Source: Ornithodoros turicata
Lineage: Eukaryota > Arthropoda > Arachnida > Ixodida > Argasidae
DNA: 64,000 nt
Assembly: GCF_037126465.1 (NCBI RefSeq)
Contig: NC_088206.1
Span: 55,160,841-55,224,840, forward strand
Direction: 5' to 3'
Below the pieces are notes generated by a model. The model had not been told where the DNA came from and searched no databases. It saw nothing but the letters and a program-made list of their open reading frames with translations. The position numbers and the translations under genes were made by a program. Within the stretch, counting starts at the first letter, position 1, and each line of letters opens with the position of its first letter. Positions 54,591-64,000 of the stretch are shown here, one piece after another.

Positions 54591-54709
54591 TCCCCTGAAA
54601 GAGGGAACGTTCCCGGAGCACCAACTTAACGCGCCCATTGCCTTCATGTAAACGTAGCTGTCATATGCGTTTGCAGGTGAGTCGAGCTTATCGCGAACCA
54701 TCGTCAAAT

Positions 54710-54800
54710 GACTGAAGCCGCCAGGCACTCCGCCGGGCAACTTTGGGTCACAATATGCATATTGTGACCCAAAGTAGCCCAGCGGAGTTTTCAGGTGTTT
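54710..54800. repeat. Palindrome with perfect 34-bp core
   Basis: 54741-54774 is perfectly palindromic (centre ATATGCATAT). Beyond it the arms still pair with few mismatches (CTCCGCCGGGCAA on one side, TAGCCCAGCGGAG on the other). Probably the minimal remnant or end-to-end junction of a TIR element. Confidence 0.85.
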
Positions 54801-57800
54801 ATACATGTTTCTTTTGAGGGAAAGGAAACAAATAAACAAATAAAAGTATCTAAACTCAGTGAATAAAACGATGTAAGCCGACGTTGAGCCGTGTAGTGTG
54901 TTTTTTACTATTCTAGTGGTACATTTAAACGGTCAAGACGGAACGTGAAACGTTCTGGCTATATAGGGCAGGCCAAATTAGACTTCGATTGGATTCGTAG
55001 CATACAACAATCTTCTGTGAGCCAACTTCGGAGCACAATGTCTCCCGACATGTTCTACCTTGACCCAGATTTGGCTGGTGTGTTCTTTATGCTGATAACA
55101 ATCGGTCACAATATTGCCGCGGCCTGCGTTTGACGCGCCGAATACATGGCCGAATAAGAAATGCTCGGGCTTATCTGTGCGTGTCACTTGATTCCGTCAT
55201 CTTGGATACCTCGTCTAGGTTCTCAGACCAGTATTCGTTCTGCGCTCTAATGCAGCGCATGCAGTGGGAATAGAATATCAGTGTCGAATAGAAAACTGGG
55301 GTCTCCTCCCCAGAAGAACCGACTCCATACGTTTACGGGACAAATACGCCGCTAATACAGCACCCTCGTTGAATGTTTTCCTCGTTATACTGTACCCCTG
55401 CATGTGGCTCCACCGCACAGCTCACAGTCGTCAGCCATCGTCATCAAACCACTGGACATCGAACAAGCGTGATATTTTACCAACGTTTCTCTATTCTCTG
55501 TACCTCTCGGTGATATTGCGCGGCTTTGAAAAGTCCGCTTGTTTATACGGTTACGCAATGTTACAATATAGCGGGAACGAAACTTGGCGCTCGCAAATGG
55601 AATTTCGAGGCAGGAAGTTGAGGCAGGAAGGAGGCAAATTGCGCGAATAGGACTCCGTTTATTTTGATCTCGGATCCAGGTATGATAAAAAGAGGAAGCC
55701 AGTGGCTGCAGGACGTGCGGGGACGCAAGATAGCCTCCCGCTTCGTTTTGGGCGGATGCACCTCATTTCGCACTGCGAAATTGGGTGCAGACTTTATTCA
55801 CCAGCATCTATCTCATTCTGGGTCTGCTTGGGATATTGGTCGCTGTACAGATAGGCTGTTTGTCCGTGCGCGCGTTGCAAATCAATACGCCGGTATCTAT
55901 CGTATCCACGCGTGCAGCTTGTGCGCTTGTTTCCTCGTTGTCTCGCGTATAGTGACACTTTCCTTCGCACCCTTAAAAAAAAGAGAAATTCAAATAAACA
56001 TAACTGCAAAAAAATGTCACGAAGAGGCGTACGTCTTCCGTTTTCAACAAATCAGGGAGAGAAAGATGTCATTCGGGATGATTCGTGCACTTCAGTGCCC
56101 CTTTTACTGGCGTTCTCACGTCGTGGCTGAGTTAGAGTAGACGTGATCTTTTCTGTGACATCTCAGACAATCGTGACATCTCTTCGGAGCACTCGTGTGA
56201 GGCAACAAACCTGTAGTACTCGGGATGTTGTGACATACTCCTCCTTGTCCCTCGCCGCGCTCGCTTGCGCGTATTAAACCCCTTCTATTTCCCACTGTCT
56301 CGCGCTGTCCTCTTTGTATCTTTTCACATCTGTACGCCGCTCATAGGTTGTCTCGCGGGCGTAACGTGTAATTAAGAAGAGAAAAAACGAACTGGAGCTG
56401 CAGCAAAGAGACATATTTCTGCGGTTGAGGTCTGTTCAAAGAAACTTGTAACATCTTTTCGTTCATCTTTTCTTCGTCGTCTTCATCTGCAGCAGTACAT
56501 TGTTTGTGAGGGATTATTTGCGAGTTCCCGGAATGAGATGTTAAGGACTACAAACATATACAATAACAACTGGCTTACTGAGCTCTAGATCACGGGTTCT
56601 TTTCCGGTTGAGGACGGTAGCATTGTGGGAAAGGCAAGCATTGCTTTCAGCACTGTGTGAGGGACTTCCGGTTTAAGAATCCCGGCTGATTATTCGTAGT
56701 CTTATCTTGAGGCACGTACAGCATGTCCTCACACATTTAGACTCCAACCAAAAAGGAGTAAACTGAGGAGAATGGACATTTTTCACATAACGCGTATCCT
56801 AGCTGCTCTCCAGCGAACTACGCTCGGCGCGCGCCAAAACAAATCCAGGTGGGTAGGAACCAAAACCGGTCCGCAGTGGGACCGACGAGCTCGCGCCGTT
56901 CGTGCGGTCTCCCCACTGGTCCCCACTTCAGTCGGCCCCGTACTGCGCCATCTAGTGAAGACGGAGATAACCCTCTCCGGTGCCCCAAGGTCATGCGCAT
57001 GCGCATAGGCTGTTGTGAAAAAAGTCCATTACCTAGATTGCCATTACTCCCCATTTTAGTTCCCAGATCCCAAAATTTGCTCCCCAGCGCTACAAATAGT
57101 TCATATTCCATGCATTTACTTCCGAAAGGGGCCAATAGTTGAGCAACGCGTCGACTTCCTGAAAGGGCTAAAATCACTATCTTTTTTTTTTCTGTTTCTA
57201 GTGGTGTACATAAGCTCACTTTAGGTGTAATTCTACTCAAAATAATTATCATCATTATGGATAAAGCCGGTAAACTGAAAACGTCTCAAGTTGAACGGTA
57301 CCGCCGTAGAGCATCAAGCTTTGCGAAACACATCTATCACCTTCGTACCGAGGGCATGCCGTTTTCATCTATAGCATGTCCTGCCCCAAAGGGCTGTGTC
57401 TTAAAGTTTATGGTATAACTATAACGTAAGATGCGAAGTACTTATGCCACAGCGAAACCGATTATAAAACTTTCATGCTCCTCAAACTGCATGCGTCTCA
57501 ACCCACCGGTCTGGGGCTGCAACAAATTTCTCCGCATTAATTTAATGTGCCGCAATTAAATATTACCCCGTGGTATATACGAGCTTAACCCCAATGGAAG
57601 AGCGTCTCGTGCTGTGCAGGAGCATTGGTCGGACGGCCTGGACGGGGGAGAATGTCGTTTTGGGGACACCCACAATTTGTTTGGCTGAACGTTGCCGCAA
57701 CACTCGTCGTCCGCGTTGAACTCTAACGAGATTATCAACGTGGCCCTCACGCATTTCTTACTAGTGGCTATACGAGCAGGTAAATTGCTGCGCAACTCTA

Positions 57801-58894
57801 CCTAATAGAGAAGCACACGCTCGACAGTCGGGAAAGACCATTCGTGTTGGTTAGACTAGCGCGCGTGTTTTAATGACCGTACTCATTAATGAGAACTGCG
57901 GACGCAATGTTCACGTGGGAAGATGAGTTTAGGAGCGAACTTGAGATGAACTTAATGATACACTGCAGCATCAAAAGCAGCCACCTCGCTGAATTCGGCA
58001 GCGGACACCCCTGTCATGGCATTTCAAATCATCTTGTCCCCGCGAACGCTCTAGAAATCAGTACTGTTGCAGAACGTTTCCTATCTCACATTCTCGTATC
58101 GGCAATTACTTACATGGACATGTTACTGTTACGATATGAAACGCCTAAATGTACTGAGTGTACGTGTACACTCCGCACGTCTTCTTTTGAGAAGCAAAGT
58201 CGGTCCGCTATTATACCGGGTGGGGGGTATCGTTTATCAAAAGAAATAAAAAATAATGAGAAGAAAGAGAGGGCGGTTTGCGTGCCGAGATGGGTGGCTA
58301 GTTGCTACAGAGAGAAAACAAAACGGGGGGAAAAAAACGGGAAAAAAGACAAAACGCGGACACCCATCGCGGGACACACCAGCAAGACACATGATCCATT
58401 CAGTGCAAAGTTCGGTGGCTATGCCATCTGGTGGTCTCCTTCGGTTCACCATACAGTTCACCATAATAGCTTTCAGTCGGTCACGTTTGTTACAACATGT
58501 CACATATTGGTTGGTCACATTAGTTTGTCACAGGTTTGTTATTGACAGTTGGTCCAGTTCACAGTTGATCACAGGTTGTTGGTCACTCACGTCACAGCGT
58601 TTTGTATCTGTTCTTTGCTGTCAGACATTGCATACCAATGGGTCGGCCGAAAACATATCTCTCAAATATAATGTCTGCTCGCCGGTGTACTTTCCCGCAT
58701 AGCTTCAACATCTGGCGTTATACCAGCCTGCGTTTCAGTATCTTCAAGATTAGCTAGATATAGAGCTAAATTACTTCGTCGAAAATGTATATTAGAAAGG
58801 GAGCGGTCCCCCTAAATTTTGGGTTATCAAAGACAAGTTAGCAGCTAATAAGAACTCAACGCTGATAGGAGATGAAAGTTGAGGCAGCATTTAG
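54801..58894. other. Long non-coding stretch with a partial MITE
   Basis: A half family-B-like MITE lies at about 55998-56085 (GTCACGAAGAGGCGTACGTC, TTTTCAACAAATCAGGGAGA, GATGTCATTCGGGATGAT). A plus frame from 57258 begins MDKAGKLKTSQVERYRRRAS but closes after about 50 codons with no domain. Frames at 55664-56140 and 57889-58545 overlap repeats and are not supported as genes. Confidence 0.4.
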
Positions 58895-59437
58895 GGGGGC
58901 ACTGAAGTGCAAAAAATTTATCCTCCTCGCGGAATGAAAGATGCCGTTACCGTGAAACTAACACAAAAGGAACGCGATTCATCCGTTACGTCGTTCGTGA
59001 TGTATGAGCGAAATGAATCCACATTTTTTTTACGCTTTCACTATTCCTCTCCTTCTCGGGAAGCCCGACGATGCGGAAAGGCGTCGGATTGGTCTCATCA
59101 AACAATCTCCCGCGATGATTGGACAAATCGTTTGAGGAGACCAATGACAGCCCGTTCCGCTTCTCTCTCCCTCTTTCCTTCTAGGGAAGGAGGGGGAGAG
59201 AAAGCATAAATTGCGGTTTCTTTCGTTCATAAATCACGAACGACGCAACGGATGGATCCCGTTACTTTTGTGTTAGTGTCTCATTCCCTTTGTGTTGGTG
59301 TCCCGTTCCTTTTATGTCGGTATCTCGTTCTTTGTGTGTCGGTATCTCGTTCCCTTTGTGTCGGTGTCTCGTTCCTTTACTGTCTTTCATTACGCGTGGA
59401 CAGGTTGGGGTGTTTTAGTGCCTCTTTAATGCCGCCT
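58895..59437. mobile_element. Foldback element containing a minisatellite
   Basis: The left end (GGGGCACTGAAGTGC...GGAATGAAAGATGCCGTTAC) pairs with the right end (CTGTCTTTCATTACGCGTGG...TTTTAGTGCCTCTTTAATG). The right arm includes five tandem units of about 24 bp (59265-59380). GAACGAGATACCGACAC in the minus sense corresponds to the left-arm GAACGCGATTCATCCGTTAC. No protein is coded. Confidence 0.55.
59265..59380 (+). repeat. Minisatellite, about 24 bp x 5
   Basis: Units of the type GTGTCGGTATCTCGTTCCCTTT with small changes. They lie within the right arm of the foldback element. Confidence 0.75.
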
Positions 59438-60188
59438 GTTCTTTTCTCGAAAAACTAGTGGAGGGGGCCGAGTGGGAAGACCCCGCCAAGTGCATACCTC
59501 AGCCGTCAAGCGGCGACGCAGCTCAGGGATTGCTTTGTCGACCTCTGCTAGCTTACAGGGGTTGCGACACTGCGCTCCAAGTTGCTTCAGATGCAATTAT
59601 TTGCGTCCATGCGAATCTGAATTCTAGGTTTTACAGCAAAGGGTGGTGGAGGGGATAGCGAGATTCGCGAATAGCGTAGGGTATCCGACTCTGACGTCAC
59701 CGCGCACGTCTCCGCCAATGAGGTAGCGCGAGAGACGTCACGTCCTTACGTAATACGAATGGGTGTGGCTCTCTCTCCTTAAACGTCTGAGCCTGACGCG
59801 CACGCGTGCTCAAGGGTTTATATATCGAGGGTTTATTGTGACTAACATCCAACGCGATTCGGTAATTTTGCTTTAAAAAATGCCTGAGCAGTTCGTACTA
59901 CACTTCGCACACACCAAGGATGGACACGGTGGTTTCCCGTGGACGTCGGATTCACGCTGTTATGGTGCGCTGCGAAATGAACGATATTAACTCTACATCT
60001 ATACTCGCAGCGCAGGTGCAATTAACGCTGAGATGCAGCAGAACGGTATACAGTCTCTCGTCTACAGTTGTCGAACTGTGTAATTAGAGAACGTAGCTCG
60101 AGTGGTCTTTCTCTGGACATGTGTTCAGCGACCGATACTTGGGGAACTGTACTGCCGACTCCGCAGGAAACTGTGCGAGGAACCACGC
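59438..60188. other. Intergenic with a promoter-like block
   Basis: No coding region is supported. The notable part is the cluster of promoter-type motifs at 59692-59826. Confidence 0.4.
59692..59826 (+). promoter_or_regulatory. Promoter-like cluster: CRE sites, CCAAT, TATA
   Basis: TGACGTCA (CRE/ATF consensus) at 59692-59699, CCAAT at 59715-59719, a second GACGTCA at 59734-59740, and TTTATATATC at 59817-59826. The spacing and order suit a pol II promoter reading to the right, but no exon could be assigned downstream. Confidence 0.3.
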
Positions 60189-60345
60189 TCTCAGAACCGA
60201 GCTTCATCACATAACAGTTCCTATCCAACCATCACCTGGAACGACATCGTTCTCTGCCCTGATTGGTGAAAACGTGAGGCGTACGCCCTCTTGTGACACT
60301 TATACCGCTTAGACTGCGATAGTTGAGCATGTTATGTGATGACGA
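60189..60345. mobile_element. Degenerate family-B-like MITE
   Basis: CTCTCAGAACCGAGCTTCAT, CAACCATCACCTGGAACGAC, TCTGCCCTGATTGGTGAAAA and GAGGCGTACGCCCTC follow the family-B left half. The complement of CATCACATAACA near 60331-60345 marks what is left of the right arm. Confidence 0.55.
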
Positions 60346-60389
60346 TGTTCTATATCTGTTTTTTTTTAAATTGTTGACTCTAGGTATTG

Positions 60390-60800
60390 TTTGTTGTGCA
60401 AACTGTAAGATGGGACAAGCACAATGCTTGCCCACATCACGCGAACAACTCGTCAAAACAAAGGGCAGGCACTTACTGCTTCGTCTCCCTCCCCGACGAG
60501 TATGAAAGAACGCGGATATGAAGGGAGACAGCAACAGATGTTTCCGCCTTATGGGGCCATCGTCAGCAGTGCGCAGGTGGGCTTGTATGTGGCCTTGGCA
60601 GCTTTTTTTTTTTTTGTATTGTTGACTCTATGAGATGAGCCACAGAAGATTGTGTAGTCATCTTCCTAAACTTCCCCTAGCCATTTTGTATTGCAACTGT
60701 AGGATGGGACAAGCGTAAGCTTGCCCACATCGCGGTTCAAAAATAGTACTACCCTCGCCCTAAAAACGAAGAGCAGGCATGTACTACATTGTCTCCCTCC
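60390..60800 (+). repeat. Pair of direct repeats (about 100 bp each)
   Basis: GCAAACTGTAAGATGGGACA...GCTTGCCCACATCACG...AAAGGGCAGGC (about 60398-60495) recurs as GCAACTGTAGGATGGGACAA...GCTTGCCCACATCGCG...AAGAGCAGGC (about 60692-60805). TATTGTTGACTCTA is also repeated. This looks like an old tandem duplication or two copies of one repeat. Confidence 0.55.
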
Positions 60801-60829
60801 ACGGCGATCATTAGAACGCCGATTTTTTG

Positions 60830-61690
60830 TTTTTAGAGCGTACCTCTTTATATGATTCGTCGATGATATCGGCGAGCGCATTGATCGTTCACATCGTTGA
60901 ATTGACGGTGCGTAGCGAGCACGGAGACGCCGAGACGACGCCCAATGAAAGCATTTATGATTCTGTGACATTTCGTGGACACGGACGGCGGACGCACGCT
61001 GATCGATGTATCCGGCCGCGTCATTCGGAATACCTTCGTCCCTTGTCACGCAGGAGGACATGGCGGGTTCCCCTCATCCCCAGTCGCTCATTGTTGCGGC
61101 AGCGAGGATGCATGGTGGAGGGAACGTGCTGTCTTATTAATTCCAGCCTAAGGCGTGCGAATGAATGTACGTGGGGTTTCTGCAACGGTACCGCTGGTAC
61201 GCAAAGTCACTTTGGCACAAAAGGCAATGTATCCCACACGCGAAGAACAGGATGGTGGCGGTGATACGTTCGCTCGCTGAATGAAATATAGGTGGTGATG
61301 GCGGCTTGCTGTTGTTGGCCTTATACGTGTGGGCAGCGTTGCGACTGCGTAGCCGATGTGAGATGGGACGAAAAGATGGGATGAACGAAATAAGGTCTGA
61401 GAAAGTCTTGTCCTTTAATCGTTAAGAAATTATGAAGATTGAAAGTTGATGAGTCTAGGTGGATTGACGTCGATATTATAGTACAATGTCCTTTGTGCAA
61501 TGAACGCCTTTGTGCAGCAGTAACACCAGTTTGCGAACCCCGAGAGACAGCGACAGACACTTTGTTGTCAGTGAGATAGTACGAACACAACACCCTATAT
61601 ATATATAATATATATTTAATTATTATTATTAATTATTTATTATTATTAATTTTATTTTTTATTTTTTTATTTTTATTATATATGGCATGA
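60830..61690. other. Intergenic, retroposon fragment and AT-rich tract before the LINE
   Basis: A tail-family-2 block lies at about 61283-61345 (GGTGGTGATGGCGGCTTGCT...GTTGGCC...GGGCAGCGTTGCGACTG). 61594-61690 is almost pure A/T (TA repeats, then TTATTA-type repeats), directly upstream of the LINE ORF1. The frames at 60827-61264 have no domain. Confidence 0.45.
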
Positions 61691-61700
61691 TTATTTCAAG

Positions 61701-62720
61701 ATGGCGCCCAGTGCCGACACGTGTGTCATCTGCGCTCTGCCGTTTTACGGTAAACAATCTACTCTGAAGTGTACAAAGTGCGACAAACGGGTGCATGCTA
61801 AATGCATGAACCTTACCTCCGATGATGCCAAAATTCCGGACGTCGTAAGTCGTTTTTTATGCCCGCTCTGTGACTCTGTGCCATCGCCTTCGGTGACCAC
61901 TAGGCCTAACGAGACCAACCTGCCATCGTCTCCGGCTTCCCCACCGGGATTCTCCCTGCCCCAACCGGATGGCCTTGACCTTGTTTCCCTACTCCAAGCT
62001 GCCCTTCAGGGGATTTCCTTCCTGACCGACGAGGTGGCCGCGGTCCGCCGTGATAACGCCCAACTCAAAAAGGAGTTTCACGAATCTTCTTCGGCTATGG
62101 TGATCCAGATCAACTCTCTGCGAGCTGAACTGCGTAAAGCTTCTCTTCGTAGGGATGCAGCCATCACTCCAAATTTTCGTGCAAATGTGGCGTCGTCGCA
62201 ACCGGCCTCCCTCCCTACTTCGGCCCCATCTAAGGATTTGACTCGAATGCCGGGAGTCACGTTCACGGCACAGGCCGCTAAACTACCTGTAGGCAACACA
62301 TCTTCACCAAGTCTTTCTAACGGTGAGATGTCGCCGATTGAAATGCCCAACGTACGTGCACCTCAGCCCAGAGCTTTCTTCGGCACGTCGATTTCCGAAG
62401 GCCTAAGCGCCGTGGAACCGCGCCGCGCCAACAAGGCACTATTCGTCACCAAGCTCCTTCCTGCGACAACTGTAGATGACATCACTGCATTCGTCGCAAA
62501 GAAAACTGACTCCTCGTCTATCAAGTGCACAAAGTTAAAATCACGTTACGAAACGTATGCCTCGTTCCACATCTCAACCGACGACGCTGCCTTTGACCTC
62601 CTTCACGATCCTGCGGTGTGGCCCTCTGGCTGCTTAGTCAAGCAGTTCAGGGGTCGGCTCCACAGCAGCATGATCTACAGTTCCGACCAACATGCTCCCA
62701 CGGATGGCAGTCAAGAATGA
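61701..62720 (+). CDS. LINE ORF1 protein with PHD-type zinc finger (CR1-like)
   Basis: A 339-residue open frame starting in CAAGATGGCG. Residues 8-57 form a C4HC3 (PHD-type) finger: C8, C11, C24, C27, H32, C35, C54, C57. A Pro/Ser-rich linker follows, then a probable coiled coil (about 105-150, LTDEVAAVRRDNAQLKKEF), a low-complexity region, and a C-terminal globular domain (about 240-325) resembling those in ORF1 proteins of CR1-like retrotransposons. Such proteins bind the element RNA. The frame is intact and overlaps ORF2 by 17 bases (ATG of ORF2 at 62704), usual for bicistronic LINEs. The element's own promoter is not recognisable; the upstream is AT-rich. Confidence 0.8.
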   Translation: MAPSADTCVICALPFYGKQSTLKCTKCDKRVHAKCMNLTSDDAKIPDVVSRFLCPLCDSVPSPSVTTRPNETNLPSSPASPPGFSLPQPDGLDLVSLLQAALQGISFLTDEVAAVRRDNAQLKKEFHESSSAMVIQINSLRAELRKASLRRDAAITPNFRANVASSQPASLPTSAPSKDLTRMPGVTFTAQAAKLPVGNTSSPSLSNGEMSPIEMPNVRAPQPRAFFGTSISEGLSAVEPRRANKALFVTKLLPATTVDDITAFVAKKTDSSSIKCTKLKSRYETYASFHISTDDAAFDLLHDPAVWPSGCLVKQFRGRLHSSMIYSSDQHAPTDGSQE

Positions 62721-64000
62721 GTGGGCAAGTCTCTACTATCAAAACGTGCGTGGTTTGCAAACGAAGAGTTCGAGCTTTTTCTCAGCTGTGTGTGAGTGCG
62801 AATACGACATCATCTGTCTTTCTGAAACCTGGCTAAATGACTCTATCCCCAACAGCGCCTAATTTCCCGATTGCTATAGTGTGTACCGTTCAGATCGCGT
62901 TGTTCCTGGGAAAGCTACTGCACGTGGCGGTGGGTGCCTAATTGCAGTGTCCAATGCCTTGAAAGTTATACGTCGCCGCGACTTGGAGCAATACCCTGAG
63001 TCGGTATGGATAGAAATTCATCGCCTCAATGACCCCAACTTACTTGTGGGTGTTCACTACTTCCCACCATTGTTTAATCCGTCAGAACTCTCCCAGTACC
63101 TTCTGTCCCTGGAGCCATTACTTGATAGACACTGTGACATCTTCATGTTAGGTGATTTCAATCTACCTCATTTCGAAGCTCAACAACTTTCCCCTGCCGT
63201 TCCTCAACCGTCTTACGGTTTAAACGGTGTAAACTGTCTTCGTGACTTTGCCGATTTCTTGTCACTCTCCCAAGTTAACACTGTCCCCAACCATAGGGGA
63301 CAATTCCTTGATCTTTGTTTCGTCCGCTCGGCCAATTTTACGTCTGTTAGACCTGCTTCCCCGTTGATTCCGCCAGACAAATATCACCCCCCTTTTGCAG
63401 TGTCCGTGCCTACTTCTTTCCGTAATCATCATGTAGCATCCGATATTTTCGATCTTCGTCGAGGAGATTACGTTGGTCTATATCATCATCTCGCAGCAGC
63501 TAATTTTGAACCCATATTCAATGCCACTGATGCTAACAGTGCTGCTGTTTTATTTACAGATATTGTTCATTCAGGTATAAGTTCCTTTGTCCCCACTCGG
63601 ACCATACATAATGTTCATAGATACCCTACTTGGTTCTTGAAGGAGACCAGATCTTACCTAAAGAAGAAAAAATTCCACCACCGGCAATTCAAAAAGCATA
63701 ACTCCACAACACACTACATACTTATTTGCTCACTACCGGACACTCTTTAAGCAGGCACAATCACGTGACTATGCCAATCGCATCAAATCCATTGAAGTGG
63801 ATCTCAAGAGTAATCCTAAACAATTTTGGAAACAAGTGCGTCTTTCTAAAAACGAAAACAGTCTATGCGCTTTGAACAGTAACGGTGGGGTATCTTCTAA
63901 CCCAACCCTGATGTCTCAGCTCTTCGCTACACATTCTTCTTCAATATATAAACGCGGTAACGCACAGCCAATTGCGAATTCGAGCTCCGTGTCGAACGCA
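62704..64000 (+). pseudogene. LINE ORF2 start: APE endonuclease, broken; continues beyond window
   Basis: The frame from ATG 62704 shows the AP-like endonuclease motifs in order: YYQNVRGL (Asn), CLSETWLND (Glu), LGDFNLPHF (Asp/Asn, about 63150-63176), TVPNHRGQFLDLCF and DKYHPPFAV (His). A single TAA at 62860-62862 breaks the frame between NSA and FPDCYS, although the match continues in frame. A frameshift near 63700-63710 then moves it to the frame reading AHYRTLFKQAQSRDYANRIK...NPKQFWKQVR, the linker to the reverse transcriptase, which runs to the window end. Endonuclease nicks the target and ORF2 RT copies the RNA. This copy is disabled unless these are sequence errors. CR1 or Jockey clade is likely. 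Confidence 0.85.

Noticed and set aside
57258..57420. Short frame MDKAGKLKTSQVERYRRRAS considered as a transposase N-terminus
   Set aside because: It stops after about 50 codons, has no DNA-binding motif that I can recognise, and has no element ends around it.

Overview
The window looks like an animal (arthropod) nuclear genome, most likely a tick (Ixodida) or another chelicerate. I infer this from one intronless M13 (neprilysin-like) ectopeptidase homologue of the type greatly expanded in ticks, a dense mixture of LINE, Penelope-like, mariner, hAT-like and foldback/MITE elements, and tRNA-like SINE traces. Nothing bacterial (operons, Shine-Dalgarno sites, CRISPR) is present. The species call is inference; the content of the window is seen directly.

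Only one open, apparently intact host-type protein gene is visible: an M13 peptidase homologue at 5109-7352 (+). It has a type II membrane anchor, conserved family cysteines and C-terminus, and a polyadenylation signal. Its zinc-binding active site is altered (HAVYH in place of HExxH, and the third zinc ligand Glu replaced by Ser), so it should be a catalytically dead member. Two degraded pieces of a second M13 copy lie about 330 bp downstream, split by a MITE and flanked by inverted repeats.

Almost everything else is transposable-element material. 1.8-3.8 kb: a foldback element carrying a MITE that itself carries two further MITEs. 8-9.2 kb: MITEs. 10-12.2 kb: 5'-truncated I-like LINE (RT + RNase H + CCHC). 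12.6-15 kb: foldback element and a CR1/Jockey-like LINE remnant with a tandem-repeat tail. 18.3-22.8 kb: several long terminal-inverted-repeat elements. 23.1-24.5 kb and 53.4-54.6 kb: two mariner halves, each joined to the same roughly 600-bp segment. 26.4-28.9 kb: MITE pair and LINE tails. 30.1-38.6 kb: Penelope-like pieces with hammerhead-like cores, and an I-like LINE broken into two parts. 38.7-41.1 kb: MITEs and an endonuclease (EEP) remnant split by a hAT-like element. 42.6-45 kb: nested foldback elements. 49.8-51.8 kb (-): a decayed gene combining a Mutator-like transposase domain with a YqaJ exonuclease domain. 58.9-59.4 kb: foldback with a minisatellite. 61.7-64 kb: a CR1-like LINE with a PHD-finger ORF1 and an APE endonuclease ORF2, running off the window end.

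Several unrelated MITE interiors share the same CACTCT(T/A)A-type termini, and the family-B and family-D copies sit between TA dinucleotides. They can be read as one mobilisation group, and insertion order and empty sites can be reconstructed inside the window. The long stretches at 15-18.3, 24.5-26.4, 45-49.8, 51.8-53.4 and 54.8-58.9 kb hold no gene I can support; they may be intron or intergenic DNA.
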